From the NCBI RefSeq assembly GCF_009759685.1, contig NZ_CP046654.1:1426001-1490000 (forward strand): a stretch of DNA of 64,000 bases. The letters run 5' to 3'. Made by a program: the position numbers and the translations under genes. Positions 9,902 to 19,010 of the stretch are shown here, in pieces. Positions within the stretch are counted from its first letter, which is position 1. Each line of letters opens with the position of its first letter. This stretch comes from Acinetobacter baumannii. Its GTDB lineage: Bacteria; Pseudomonadota; Gammaproteobacteria; Pseudomonadales; Moraxellaceae. The notes beneath the pieces are model-generated. The model was not told the origin of the DNA, did not search any database, and saw only the letters and a list, made by a program, of their open reading frames with translations.

Positions 9902-11281
9902 GTGAAAAGCCTTTTTGAAAAGATTAATATGAGGTTAAATGCTCAGGGAGGCTTTTTAAAAGCCGTGTCAGTCCTAGTCGGAGGTACAGCTTTTGCTCAA
10001 GGTTTGGCTATAATAGCTTTGCCTTTTATAACACGATTATATAGTCCTAGTGATTTTTCTATATTTGCTGTTTATGCATCTATATTAGGTATTGTGACAG
10101 TAGCTAGCTGTTTGCGTTTTGAAATTGCTATACCAATTCCTTCTGAAGATGAGGAAGCAGCAATATTAGTTATATTGGCATTAATTAGTAATCTTGCTAT
10201 CAGTATATTAACTGGACTTTTAATTTGGGTATTTCATGTAGAAATTATTTCTTTATTAAAAAAACCTAATTTTAATCATATAATTTGGTTAATCCCTTTG
10301 GGCGTTTTTTTTTCAGGAATATATACAGCGCTTCAATATTGGGCTACCCGAAAGAAAAATTTTACTGTAATTGCTAGAACAAGAGTTGTACAGTCGATAA
10401 GTGGGGTAGCTACACAAATAATATTGGGGTTTTGGGGTACAGCAGCTTTGGGGCTAGCTCTCGGTCAAATTATTAAGGTTTCCTTCGGGATCGGAAAGTT
10501 AGCTAAGAACTTTTGGAAGGAATCAGAAGTTTTTATAAGAAATATAACAATTATAAAATTGTATAATGTTTTTAAAAAAAATGATCAATTCCCTAAATAT
10601 TCAACTCTTGATTCTTTAGCTAACTCTGCAGGAGCTCAACTTCCTATAATTATTATTGCTACACTTGCTTTAGGTTCTGAAGCTGGTTATTTAATGATAG
10701 CAATGCAAGTATTGGCGGTGCCTATTCAGTTAATTGGCGGGGCAGTTTCGCAAGTATATTTAGCTCATGCCCCTGCGGCTGTGCAAGAAAAAACTATTGC
10801 TCATTACACTACAAATATATTGGAAAATTTATTTAAATATGGTGTAAGTAGTTTAATTTTTATAGGTCTAGTTAGCCCCATCTTGGCTAAATATATATTT
10901 GGCTACGAATGGGAAAAGGTCGGTTTAATTATAAGCTGGATGATACCGTGGTTTGCTTTCCAACTAATAGCTTCACCTATATCAATGATTATGCATATTG
11001 TTGGTCGTCAGAAACAAATGCTTTTATTGACTCTAACAGGTTTTATATTACGTATAGGTATATTATATGGACAGTTCTATTTAAATCCTACCTATTTATT
11101 AGAGGCATATGCAATCTCAGGAGGGATATTTTATGGAATTTGTTATATCGTTTTTTCTAATTCTGCTGGCCTTGAAGTTAAAGATCATATTCTATTGGTT
11201 AAGAAAGTTGGTTTCTTATTAATATTTATAACTTCATTGGGCGTAATGGTGAATATAACTTTAAGAGTGTTGGGTCTATGA
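9902..11281 (+). CDS. wzx: Wzx capsule repeat-unit flippase
   Basis: This 459-residue polytopic membrane protein of the PST/MATE-like flippase family has about 12 hydrophobic segments and the family N-terminus (LVGGTAFAQGLAIIALPFITRLYSP). It moves the undecaprenyl-linked K unit to the periplasm. The start is uncertain: GTG at 9902 gives the full ORF, while ATG at 9929 would remove nine residues, and neither has a strong ribosome binding site. GC content falls visibly from here on compared with the dga genes, marking the serotype-specific part of the locus. Confidence 0.92.
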   Translation: MKSLFEKINMRLNAQGGFLKAVSVLVGGTAFAQGLAIIALPFITRLYSPSDFSIFAVYASILGIVTVASCLRFEIAIPIPSEDEEAAILVILALISNLAISILTGLLIWVFHVEIISLLKKPNFNHIIWLIPLGVFFSGIYTALQYWATRKKNFTVIARTRVVQSISGVATQIILGFWGTAALGLALGQIIKVSFGIGKLAKNFWKESEVFIRNITIIKLYNVFKKNDQFPKYSTLDSLANSAGAQLPIIIIATLALGSEAGYLMIAMQVLAVPIQLIGGAVSQVYLAHAPAAVQEKTIAHYTTNILENLFKYGVSSLIFIGLVSPILAKYIFGYEWEKVGLIISWMIPWFAFQLIASPISMIMHIVGRQKQMLLLTLTGFILRIGILYGQFYLNPTYLLEAYAISGGIFYGICYIVFSNSAGLEVKDHILLVKKVGFLLIFITSLGVMVNITLRVLGL

Positions 11282-11844
11282 AAAAAAAACTTCGGAAACT
11301 AATCTATTTTATATTGCCTTGTATTCGTCTATTTTTAAATTTGTTTTTTAAAAGAAAATACTTAGAAGGACGCTTTTTTTCTAAAAGTTTAAGTGGTTAT
11401 GTTTGGGCTGTAAGATCTATTTGGGTGAAAAATATACTGAGATTAAGCAAGCCTACCCCTTTTCCTACGGCTTTAACTTGTTCGATTTCAAATCCTTATA
11501 ACATTCACTTTCATCCAGATGATTTAAATAATTTTCAATCACCTGGAACGTATTTTCAAAATTTTAGTGCTCACATATATATTGGTAAAGGTTCTTATAT
11601 TGCTCCAAATGTTGGAATAATTACTTCAAATCATGATCTTGCTGATTTGGAAAGCCATACAGAAGGCAAAGATGTAGTTATTGGTGACAAATGTTGGATA
11701 GGCATGAATAGTGTAATTTTGCCAGGTGTTGTTTTAGGTAATGGAACAATAGTTGCTGCTGGAGCAGTCGTAACAAAAAGTTTTAAACAGGGTAATATCG
11801 TAATTGCTGGAGTGCCTGCAAAAATTATTAAGGAGATTAAGTAA
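11278..11844 (+). CDS. Hexapeptide-repeat acyltransferase of the K locus
   Basis: This 188-residue protein has a basic, hydrophobic N-terminus (about 1-35). Its C-terminal left-handed beta-helix has repeats (IYIGKGSYIAPNVGII, VVIGDKCWIGMNSVILPG) and the NHD motif near residue 119 (SNHDLADL) typical of sugar O-acetyltransferases of the NodL/LacA/WbbJ type. It overlaps wzx by 4 bases. It most likely acetylates a sugar of the K unit; the acceptor cannot be read from the sequence. Confidence 0.85.
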   Translation: MKKKLRKLIYFILPCIRLFLNLFFKRKYLEGRFFSKSLSGYVWAVRSIWVKNILRLSKPTPFPTALTCSISNPYNIHFHPDDLNNFQSPGTYFQNFSAHIYIGKGSYIAPNVGIITSNHDLADLESHTEGKDVVIGDKCWIGMNSVILPGVVLGNGTIVAAGAVVTKSFKQGNIVIAGVPAKIIKEIK

Positions 11845-12020
11845 TAGTAAAGTTATAATAATATTAGGTATAAGATATCAATTTATTATGGCTTTATTTA
11901 GATGAATGGTTGGATTGAGTTTCTCAAGTTGATTTTAAATGTTTATTTAAAGCTGAACTATCTAAAAATTTTTATATGTTTTTTTAGATAGTGAATTTAA
12001 CTATTTTTTAAGGTTACTAT

Positions 12021-13184
12021 ATGAAAATTGGATTGACAAAATTTAATTATCCGGAAATTAGATGTGTTACAACTTCGCAGGAAAATGACTATATAAATTT
12101 AAAAAAATATAATATTTATTATTATTTTAATAATATACCAGTCATTAAGAATTATTTTCATCGTTTTTTGTTTAAACCTATTTCTGTAAAAAATGTAGAT
12201 GTAATACATTCTTTTAATGATATTTGTTTAACAAATAATAAATGGGTGGTTACTTTCGAGACAATGTTACCACGGTTTTTGGATATTTTGAGTAATCATA
12301 AGAATTTGAATCCTGAATATATTTATAATGATGAAATAAATAAATATTTGGAAGTTGTTGCAAGGGATAATTGTTTAGGTGTTATTGCATTGTCAAAAAG
12401 CGCAAAAAAAATTCAATCAGATATTCTAAAAGCTTATCCAAAAGTAAGAGATAAGATTGAAAAAAAAATGTTCGTTTTGTACCCTCCTCAAAAAATATAT
12501 ACTACTCAACATGAGATTGAAGAAAAAGTCTTAAAACCATTAAAATTAATTTTCGTTGGAAATGATTTTTATTTAAAGGGTGGTGCAGAATGTATATTAG
12601 CGATTAATGAGTTACTTGAAGAGGGGATAATTTCTGAAAATGAAATTATGTTGACAGTTGTAGGAATTTTAAATCGGACCCATAATTATTCCTTTGGTAT
12701 TTATCAAGATGATTCTGATTTTTCAAAAAATATTAATACCATAATTATGAACAGAAAAAATATTAAAATATATTCTAATGTGGACAATAATAAAGTAATT
12801 GAAATGATTAGAGAGCATCATATAGGCCTTTTACCGACATGGGCAGATACATTTGGATATTCTGTTTTAGAGTTCCAAGCTTGTGGTTGCCCTGTAATTT
12901 CAACGGATGTTAGAGCATTGTCGGAAATTAATAATAACGATATTGGTTGGTTAATTAATGTTGATAAAAATAAATATGGTGAGATTGTAGTTGATTCTTA
13001 TTCAAAGAAAGACTTATGCAGAAGAACTATTATTGATCAGTTGAAGAAGCATATTCTCAGTGCATATGAAAATCCTAATGTTGTTATTAATAAAGGTGTT
13101 GAATCATTGAATCGTATTAAAAAAGAACATTCTATTGATTATTATAATGATAAAATTAAGAGTGTTTATACTATTGGTATTTAA
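12021..13184 (+). CDS. Glycosyltransferase, GT4-like (K locus)
   Basis: This 387-residue GT-B-fold glycosyltransferase has a weakly conserved N-terminal half. Its C-terminal half has LIFVGNDFYLKGGAECIL (about 176-193) and the GT4 donor-binding region (TWADTFGYSVLEFQACGCPVI, about 273-293), including the E...E-type acidic pair. It is very AT-rich, like the whole 9.9-17.3 kb block, and is separated from the acyltransferase by a 176-bp gene-free gap. It is one of four transferases that add sugars after the initiating sugar phosphate. Donor and linkage are not predictable here. Confidence 0.85.
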   Translation: MKIGLTKFNYPEIRCVTTSQENDYINLKKYNIYYYFNNIPVIKNYFHRFLFKPISVKNVDVIHSFNDICLTNNKWVVTFETMLPRFLDILSNHKNLNPEYIYNDEINKYLEVVARDNCLGVIALSKSAKKIQSDILKAYPKVRDKIEKKMFVLYPPQKIYTTQHEIEEKVLKPLKLIFVGNDFYLKGGAECILAINELLEEGIISENEIMLTVVGILNRTHNYSFGIYQDDSDFSKNINTIIMNRKNIKIYSNVDNNKVIEMIREHHIGLLPTWADTFGYSVLEFQACGCPVISTDVRALSEINNNDIGWLINVDKNKYGEIVVDSYSKKDLCRRTIIDQLKKHILSAYENPNVVINKGVESLNRIKKEHSIDYYNDKIKSVYTIGI

Positions 13185-13275
13185 TATGTTATCTTGTTAT
13201 TAATGTACCTAATAATGATGTCGTAGGTGCTAATATTTAGTTATAATATATAAGTTTAACTTTTCCGGTCTTTAT

Positions 13276-14367
13276 ATGAAAATTTTACATGCTGCTTATA
13301 TGAAAGATGCTTCCTCAGGTATTGTTAATCAAATGTATTGGGAACAAGAGGCTGCTAAAGAGCTTGGGATTTCTTGGAAATCCATTTTATTTGTACAAAA
13401 TCCTAATGGATTTCATAATAATGAAATTGTTACAGTATGTAATGATATTATGGGGGGAGAGTTAAAAAAATGGTTTAAAGCGAAAAAGTCTTATTATTCT
13501 TGGCTAGAAGGGATTATGCAAGAGTATGATGTGCTTATAATTAGGCATAGTTTATGTGATCCATTTGAGCCATTCTTTATAAGAAAAATGATCAAACCTG
13601 TATATATTATGCATCATACTTTTGAAATAGATGAACTTTATTCATATAATTATGGAGTTAAAACTAAAATCAAAAGTTTGATGGAAATTTATTTTGGTAA
13701 AAAATCTATTTCTTATTCAAAAGGGATTGTTGCAGTAACTAAAGAAATTTTTCTATATGAAAATTCAAGAGTTAATGGGAAGTTTAAAAAAGAAATAGTT
13801 TATCCTAATGGAATTATAAGTCAACATGATATTATTTTAGATGACCGTAATGATAATATTCCAGAAATTGTTTTTATTGCTAGCTATTTTAATGGTTGGC
13901 ATGGTTTAGATTTATTGCTTCACAATCTAAGTTCGATAAATGATGATTTTATATTGCATATAGTTGGCGATGTTAGTGTGGAGGATGAACTTTTAGCAAA
14001 GAAGGATAGTCGTGTCATCTTACATGGACATTTGAATAATATCGAAATTTCACAATTGATGTCAAAAATGTGGATTGGGCTAGCATCATTTGGTTTATTT
14101 AGAAAAGGAATGAAAGAAGCCTGTACATTAAAAGTAAGGGAATACTTAAATTATGGTTTGCCTATTTATTCTGGTCATAAGGATATATTTCCAGAGGAAT
14201 TTGAATACTATAAATTTGGAGAACCAAAATTTGTTGATATCTTGTCTTTTGCCCATTTAATGAGAAAAGTCAGTAAATCTGAAGTAAAGCAAGCCGCAAT
14301 AAAATTTATTGATAAGAAAATTCTTCTAAAAGAATTGTATGAACAACTTCTGGAAGAAAAGAGTTAA
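13276..14367 (+). CDS. Glycosyltransferase, GT-B type (K locus)
   Basis: This 363-residue predicted GT-B glycosyltransferase has an N-terminal acceptor-side domain (MKILHAAYMKDASSGIVNQM) and a C-terminal domain with FIASYFNGWHGLDLLLHNL (about 199-217), a glycogen-phosphorylase-like arrangement used by GT4 enzymes. The usual EX7E motif is degenerate, so family membership is less clear than for the next transferase. The start ATG follows TTTCCGGTC, a weak binding site. It is flanked by another transferase and by wzy. Confidence 0.78.
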   Translation: MKILHAAYMKDASSGIVNQMYWEQEAAKELGISWKSILFVQNPNGFHNNEIVTVCNDIMGGELKKWFKAKKSYYSWLEGIMQEYDVLIIRHSLCDPFEPFFIRKMIKPVYIMHHTFEIDELYSYNYGVKTKIKSLMEIYFGKKSISYSKGIVAVTKEIFLYENSRVNGKFKKEIVYPNGIISQHDIILDDRNDNIPEIVFIASYFNGWHGLDLLLHNLSSINDDFILHIVGDVSVEDELLAKKDSRVILHGHLNNIEISQLMSKMWIGLASFGLFRKGMKEACTLKVREYLNYGLPIYSGHKDIFPEEFEYYKFGEPKFVDILSFAHLMRKVSKSEVKQAAIKFIDKKILLKELYEQLLEEKS

Positions 14368-14449
14368 ACCATGTAAAATTAATACATTCTTTATTTCGTC
14401 TAGTATAAAATGTAAGTTGTATTTGAAGTCTATTTCTTAAGGTGATAAT

Positions 14450-15490
14450 GTGAGTTTAAAAATAAGAAAAGAGTTGCTCATTTTTTTAATTCTTTCCTCA
14501 TTTTTATCATTACTTGTAGGATTTAGGGGGAATACTAATGATACAATTACATATTATATGATTTTTAAGAATATAGGATCCTATGATCTTACAAATTTTT
14601 CTCTTTTTTATAATGAAACAGGAGTAGAGATTGGTTGGGGGTTATATAGTAAAATTATTTCCTTGTTTTCAGATTCTCCTGTAGTTCTTTTTACCATTTT
14701 TTCTTTTTTTACTTTTTTTACTTTTTATAGAATATCTAGATTAGTAGAAATCAAATTTCTATATGTAATGTTGTATTATTTGCCCACTGGTTTCTTTATG
14801 ATGCAACAGTTTATGCAAATTAGGCAAGGTTTTGCTATTCCATTGGTTATTTACGGTAGTGTTTTATATTTATCTGGTAAAAAATATATTTCATTGGTTT
14901 TTTTTATTTTGGCTATATTGTTTCATCAAAGTTCTTTAGCATTTATTCTTATTTTTATTTCTTATCTTTTCTTTAATAATTTTTTGAAAATAAATACTTC
15001 AGTTTTTAAATTTTTTATAATTAATATTTTGATTTTAGTTTTCGGATTTATTGTGGCAAGATTTATACTTTTAGACGCTGCTATGGATTATTTTCAAAGA
15101 TTAGAGGCCTATTCTACTACTGATTATGCTGAAAGTGTTGGCTTTTTTTCACTTTCGAATATAAAATTTTATATAGAATTCTTTTTAATTTTTTTATTAT
15201 TGAATAATAGGTTGTTATTAAATAAATTTATAGTTTTTTTTGTATTTATTTTTACAGTTGGTTTGTCATTACGCGTGGCTTTTTATGATTTTGGTATATT
15301 AAGTGGTAGACTATCAAATACATTTTTACTAATTGAAGTTTTTCTAATGCCTATGTTACTAAGTAGTAGATTAAATAAAATTTATTTGTATATATATTTT
15401 TTATTATACTTTTTAGTGATTTTTTATGTTACATGGACATTCCAAGCTTCAGAGTTTATAAAAAATAACTATTTCCTACCATTGAGTTAA
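14450..15490 (+). CDS. wzy: Wzy capsule polymerase
   Basis: This 346-residue integral membrane protein has about ten hydrophobic segments and an EpsG-like organisation. A short N-terminal anchor precedes a first loop with RGNTNDTITY (residues about 25-34) and QFMQIRQGFAIPLVIYG near 122-138, motifs shared by capsule polymerases of the EpsG/Wzy type. It is the only polytopic protein in the locus apart from wzx, and every Wzy-dependent locus needs one. The start is GTG, with AAGGTG spaced 7 bases upstream. It would link K units at the periplasmic face. Confidence 0.88.
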   Translation: MSLKIRKELLIFLILSSFLSLLVGFRGNTNDTITYYMIFKNIGSYDLTNFSLFYNETGVEIGWGLYSKIISLFSDSPVVLFTIFSFFTFFTFYRISRLVEIKFLYVMLYYLPTGFFMMQQFMQIRQGFAIPLVIYGSVLYLSGKKYISLVFFILAILFHQSSLAFILIFISYLFFNNFLKINTSVFKFFIINILILVFGFIVARFILLDAAMDYFQRLEAYSTTDYAESVGFFSLSNIKFYIEFFLIFLLLNNRLLLNKFIVFFVFIFTVGLSLRVAFYDFGILSGRLSNTFLLIEVFLMPMLLSSRLNKIYLYIYFLLYFLVIFYVTWTFQASEFIKNNYFLPLS

Positions 15491-15493
15491 GAT

Positions 15494-16528
15494 ATGAAAA
15501 TTCTTTTTTTAATTAATTCTTTGAAGAGTAAATCTGGTTCTGAACGAGTTGCAGTTGAGCTGGCTAATAAAATGGCAGCAATAGGAAGCTATAATATTAC
15601 TCTTTTGAATAGGGAATCTATAAAAGAAAATGCAGCTTACCCAATTGCAGATAATGTAGAAGTAATTGCTTTATCTGGCAGTTTATTTGAGTTTTATAAA
15701 AAGCTTAAAAAACAGATTTCTTCTAATAATTATGATGTTGTAGTTGTACATAATATGGGTAAATTATCCCTACTATGTGCTTTTGTTCCAAATATAAAGA
15801 AATTAGTAGTTTTGGAACATGTTTCTTTTATTAGTCGCCCTAAAAAAATACAAATTCTAAGTAAGTTCTTATATCGTAATATTGATCAAGTGGTAACACT
15901 AACCCAAAATGATAAAGAACAATTTGATAAGTTTCATTCAAATGTAATTGTCATTCCTAATTTTTCTCCCTTTTCTATCGCTTCGCAACCACAAAATAAT
16001 AATAAACAAATTGTAACGATTGGCCGTTTAACTGATCAGAAAAACTATATTCATTTACTTCAAGCTTGGAAGAAAATATATCAATCTATTCCGGATTGGA
16101 AGCTTAATATTTATGGTGAAGGTGAGCATGAGGAGATGTTGCAAGATTATATTAAACAACATTCTCTTAAAAATGTGAGTTTGAAGGGTAGTACCTCAAA
16201 TGTAAAAGAAGTTTATGAACAATCTAGCTTTTTTGTAATGTCATCCAAATATGAAGGTTTACCAATGGTGCTAATTGAGGCTCAGAGCTTCGGTTTACCT
16301 ATTGTGTCATATAATTGTCCTTATGGTCCAAGTGATGTCATTCGCGATAGTAAAAACGGTTTTTTAGTTGAAGATCAAAATGTGGAAGAGTTAGCTGCAG
16401 CGATTTTAAAACTTGCTTTATCTCCTCAGCTATTAGAACAGTTTTCTCAAAGTTCATTGTTAAATTCCAAAAAATATCAGCCTGAACAGATTTTAAATAT
16501 CTGGATTGAAAAGGTTTTAGAAGGATAA
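15494..16528 (+). CDS. Glycosyltransferase family 4 (K locus)
   Basis: This 344-residue GT4 transferase is well conserved. The N-terminal domain has NSLKSKSGSERVAVELANKM (residues 8-27). The C-terminal donor domain has VTIGRLTDQKNYIHLLQAW (about 174-192) and SSKYEGLPMVLIEAQSFGLP (about 251-270), with the E254...E263 pair of the EX7E motif. Starting three bases after the wzy stop codon and followed closely by a GT2 gene, it is clearly in the K operon. The retaining mechanism is expected for the family; the sugar is unknown. Confidence 0.92.
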   Translation: MKILFLINSLKSKSGSERVAVELANKMAAIGSYNITLLNRESIKENAAYPIADNVEVIALSGSLFEFYKKLKKQISSNNYDVVVVHNMGKLSLLCAFVPNIKKLVVLEHVSFISRPKKIQILSKFLYRNIDQVVTLTQNDKEQFDKFHSNVIVIPNFSPFSIASQPQNNNKQIVTIGRLTDQKNYIHLLQAWKKIYQSIPDWKLNIYGEGEHEEMLQDYIKQHSLKNVSLKGSTSNVKEVYEQSSFFVMSSKYEGLPMVLIEAQSFGLPIVSYNCPYGPSDVIRDSKNGFLVEDQNVEELAAAILKLALSPQLLEQFSQSSLLNSKKYQPEQILNIWIEKVLEG

Positions 16529-16534
16529 ATTTTT

Positions 16535-17362
16535 ATGTTTTCTGTATTAAGTTCTATTTATCATAAAGAACAACCGGAACATTTCAATACTTGTATGGAA
16601 AGCATTTGGGATAATCAAACTTTAAAACCTACAGAAATTGTTTTAATCGAAGATGGCCCTTTAACTCCTGAATTAGATCAAGTAATTGCTCAGTGGCAAA
16701 AAAAACTTGGGAATGTTTTACGAGTTACTAAACTTGAGAAAAATGTAGGTACAGGAAAGGCAAAAAATATTGGATTACAAGAATGTAATTATGACATTGT
16801 ATCTATTGTTGATACAGATGATATTTATGTCCCTGAACGTTTTGAAAAACAGATTAAATTTTTACAACAAAATCCTGAAATTTCTATTGTTGGAGGACAA
16901 ATTTTTGAATTTATTGAGGATATTGGAAATCCGGTAGGAATGCGTAAAGTTCCTCTATCAAATGAGGAGTTAAGAAATTATGCAAAAAAGCAAAGTCCGT
17001 TTAATAATATGACTATTACGTATCGAAAGTCACATATCCTTGAGGTTGGTGGTTATCAACATCATTTATGGATGGAAGACTATAACCTTTTTTTACGGGT
17101 GATTGCTAAAGGGTATAAAATTGAGAACTTACCAGATGTATTGGTCTATGCACGTATTGATAATGGTATGCATGGTCGCCGCAAAGGTTTACAATATATT
17201 AAAAGTGAAAAACAGTTACTAGATTTAAAAAAACAACTAAAGTTACAAAATCCTCTATATGCTAACATGCTGTTTCTGGTACGGTCTGCGTTTAGACTGT
17301 TACCAGCGAATTTATTAGGTACAATTTATAATACCTTTCTTCGTAAAGATATTAAAAAATGA
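16535..17362 (+). CDS. Glycosyltransferase family 2 (K locus)
   Basis: This 275-residue inverting GT-A transferase has the nucleotide-binding start (FSVLSSIYHKEQPEHFNTCM), EDGPLT near residue 41 and the metal-binding DXD region in SIVDTDDIYVP (about 90-100). A C-terminal MEDYNLFLRVIAKG supplies the catalytic base region near 181-194. This type usually acts as the first transferase after ItrA in Acinetobacter loci and often sits directly before itr, as here. That role is inference from position. Confidence 0.9.
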   Translation: MFSVLSSIYHKEQPEHFNTCMESIWDNQTLKPTEIVLIEDGPLTPELDQVIAQWQKKLGNVLRVTKLEKNVGTGKAKNIGLQECNYDIVSIVDTDDIYVPERFEKQIKFLQQNPEISIVGGQIFEFIEDIGNPVGMRKVPLSNEELRNYAKKQSPFNNMTITYRKSHILEVGGYQHHLWMEDYNLFLRVIAKGYKIENLPDVLVYARIDNGMHGRRKGLQYIKSEKQLLDLKKQLKLQNPLYANMLFLVRSAFRLLPANLLGTIYNTFLRKDIKK

Positions 17363-17374
17363 GTGAATGAAAAT

Positions 17375-17995
17375 ATGAAGCGTTTAGTAGACATAGTCAT
17401 TTCTTTAATAGCTTTAACTGTTCTGTCGCCAATATTTCTGATAGTTGCTTATAAAGTCCGTAAAAATTTAGGTTCACCAATATTCTTTTACCAAGAAAGA
17501 CCTGGTAAGGACGGAAAATTATTTAAAATGATTAAGTTCCGTTCTATGAAAGATGCATTTGATGCTCAAGGAAATCCATTGCCAGATGAAGCTCGTATTA
17601 CACCATTTGGTCAAAAATTGCGTTCAACTAGTCTGGATGAAATGCCGCAGCTCATTAATGTACTGAAAGGTGACATGAGCGTAGTGGGTCCGCGTCCAAT
17701 GTTAAAAGACTTTGTTGCTTTATATTCACCCGAACAAGCTCGTCGTTTAGAAGTTCGCCCAGGAATGACGGGTTTAGCTCAGGTAAGTGGTCGTAATGAA
17801 CTTGATTATGAAGAACGATTTAAGTGTGATGTATGGTATGTAGATAACCACAACATTTGGGTTGATTTCAAAATCATGTTTAAAACAGTCAAAGTGATGT
17901 TAAAACGTGAAGGAATCAATGCTCCAGGGCATGTTGGGCCATCTTTATTTAAAGGTAATGATACCCAAGAAAATATTGATTCTTCTGTTAAGTAA
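17375..17995 (+). CDS. itrA2: Initiating sugar-phosphate transferase, ItrA2-like
   Basis: This 206-residue polyprenyl-phosphate HexNAc-1-phosphate transferase starts the K unit by loading the first sugar onto undecaprenyl phosphate. One N-terminal transmembrane helix (residues 5-25) precedes a WbaP/PglC-type catalytic domain with RPGKDGKLFKMIKFRSM (about 43-59), MSVVGPRPM and MTGLAQVSGRNELDYEERF. A GTG at 17363 gives a longer frame, but the ATG at 17375 matches the usual MKRLVDI start. ItrA types set GalNAc or GlcNAc as first sugar; subtype 2 is assigned from general resemblance, not by alignment. Confidence 0.88.
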   Translation: MKRLVDIVISLIALTVLSPIFLIVAYKVRKNLGSPIFFYQERPGKDGKLFKMIKFRSMKDAFDAQGNPLPDEARITPFGQKLRSTSLDEMPQLINVLKGDMSVVGPRPMLKDFVALYSPEQARRLEVRPGMTGLAQVSGRNELDYEERFKCDVWYVDNHNIWVDFKIMFKTVKVMLKREGINAPGHVGPSLFKGNDTQENIDSSVK

Positions 17996-18019
17996 ATTTT
18001 ATATCTTGAAATCTTTCTT

Positions 18020-18895
18020 ATGATTAAAAAAGCAGTTTTACCAGTAGCCGGTTTAGGTACACGTTTTCTACCCGCAAGTAAGTCTATTCCAAAGGAAATG
18101 GTTACCGTTGTTGATCGTCCTGCAATTGAATATGTAGTACGAGAAGCGGTAGAAGCTGGAATTGAGCAAATTATTTTGGTTACTCATTCATCGAAAGCAT
18201 CAATTGAAAATTATTTTGATCGTAACTTTGAGTTGGAAACCACTCTAGAGCAAAAGAAAAAATTCGATTTACTTGCAGAGATTACTCAAATTGTGCCTGA
18301 GCATGTGAGTGTAGTAAGTGTTAGACAACCTCAGCCTTTAGGCCTAGGGCATGCTGTTTTATGTGCAAAGAGTGTTGTTGGTCAAGTTGATTTTGCAGTG
18401 CTATTACCAGATGTACTAGTGAAAGATAGCTCTGGAAAAAATGATCTATCTCGTATGATTGCTCGCTATAACTCAAGCCAAGCTGCTCAAATCATGGTTG
18501 AAGCAGTGCCAGACCATTTAGTGGATCAATATGGGATTGTGGATGTAAAACATAGTCCAAATGAAGGCGAAAGTATTGCTATGCAGGGTATTGTTGAAAA
18601 GCCTGCAGTAGGCTCTGCACCATCAAACTTATCTGTGGTTGGCCGCTATGTGTTACCTGCCAAGATTATGCAATTACTTGAGAACACGCCGAAAGGTGCG
18701 GGTAATGAAATTCAGTTAACTGATGCAATTGCAATGCTTCAAGAAACAGATACTGTTGAAGCTTATCGTATGCAAGGTCAAACGTTTGATTGTGGTAGTA
18801 AGATTGGCTATTTAAAAGCTGTACTACACTATGGAGTTGAACACCCTAAGTTAGGAAATGATTTTAAACAGTTAATTCAGGAACTTAAATTATAA
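18020..18895 (+). CDS. galU: UTP-glucose-1-phosphate uridylyltransferase
   Basis: This 291-residue cytoplasmic enzyme makes UDP-glucose from UTP and glucose-1-phosphate. The signature PVAGLGTRFLPASKSIPKEM spans residues 7-26, with the Arg and Lys that bind nucleotide, and VEKPAVGSAPSNLSVVGRYV lies near 194-213. It begins the conserved right-hand module of the K locus (galU-ugd-gpi-gne1-pgm) that supplies common sugar precursors. Length and start are as expected. GC returns to chromosomal level here. Confidence 0.97.
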   Translation: MIKKAVLPVAGLGTRFLPASKSIPKEMVTVVDRPAIEYVVREAVEAGIEQIILVTHSSKASIENYFDRNFELETTLEQKKKFDLLAEITQIVPEHVSVVSVRQPQPLGLGHAVLCAKSVVGQVDFAVLLPDVLVKDSSGKNDLSRMIARYNSSQAAQIMVEAVPDHLVDQYGIVDVKHSPNEGESIAMQGIVEKPAVGSAPSNLSVVGRYVLPAKIMQLLENTPKGAGNEIQLTDAIAMLQETDTVEAYRMQGQTFDCGSKIGYLKAVLHYGVEHPKLGNDFKQLIQELKL

Positions 18896-19010
18896 AATTT
18901 TGTAGCTCTGCTTAACTATTTGTAAAAACGAATGAATATATGAGCAGAGCAATATATTCTCTTCCTGTAAAGGGAAGAGAATTTTATAGAATATTAAAAT
19001 CAGGTGTACA

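Noticed and set aside
5962..17995. Assignment to a numbered KL type
   Set aside because: Would need alignment to a reference set; the sequence alone does not allow a reliable number.
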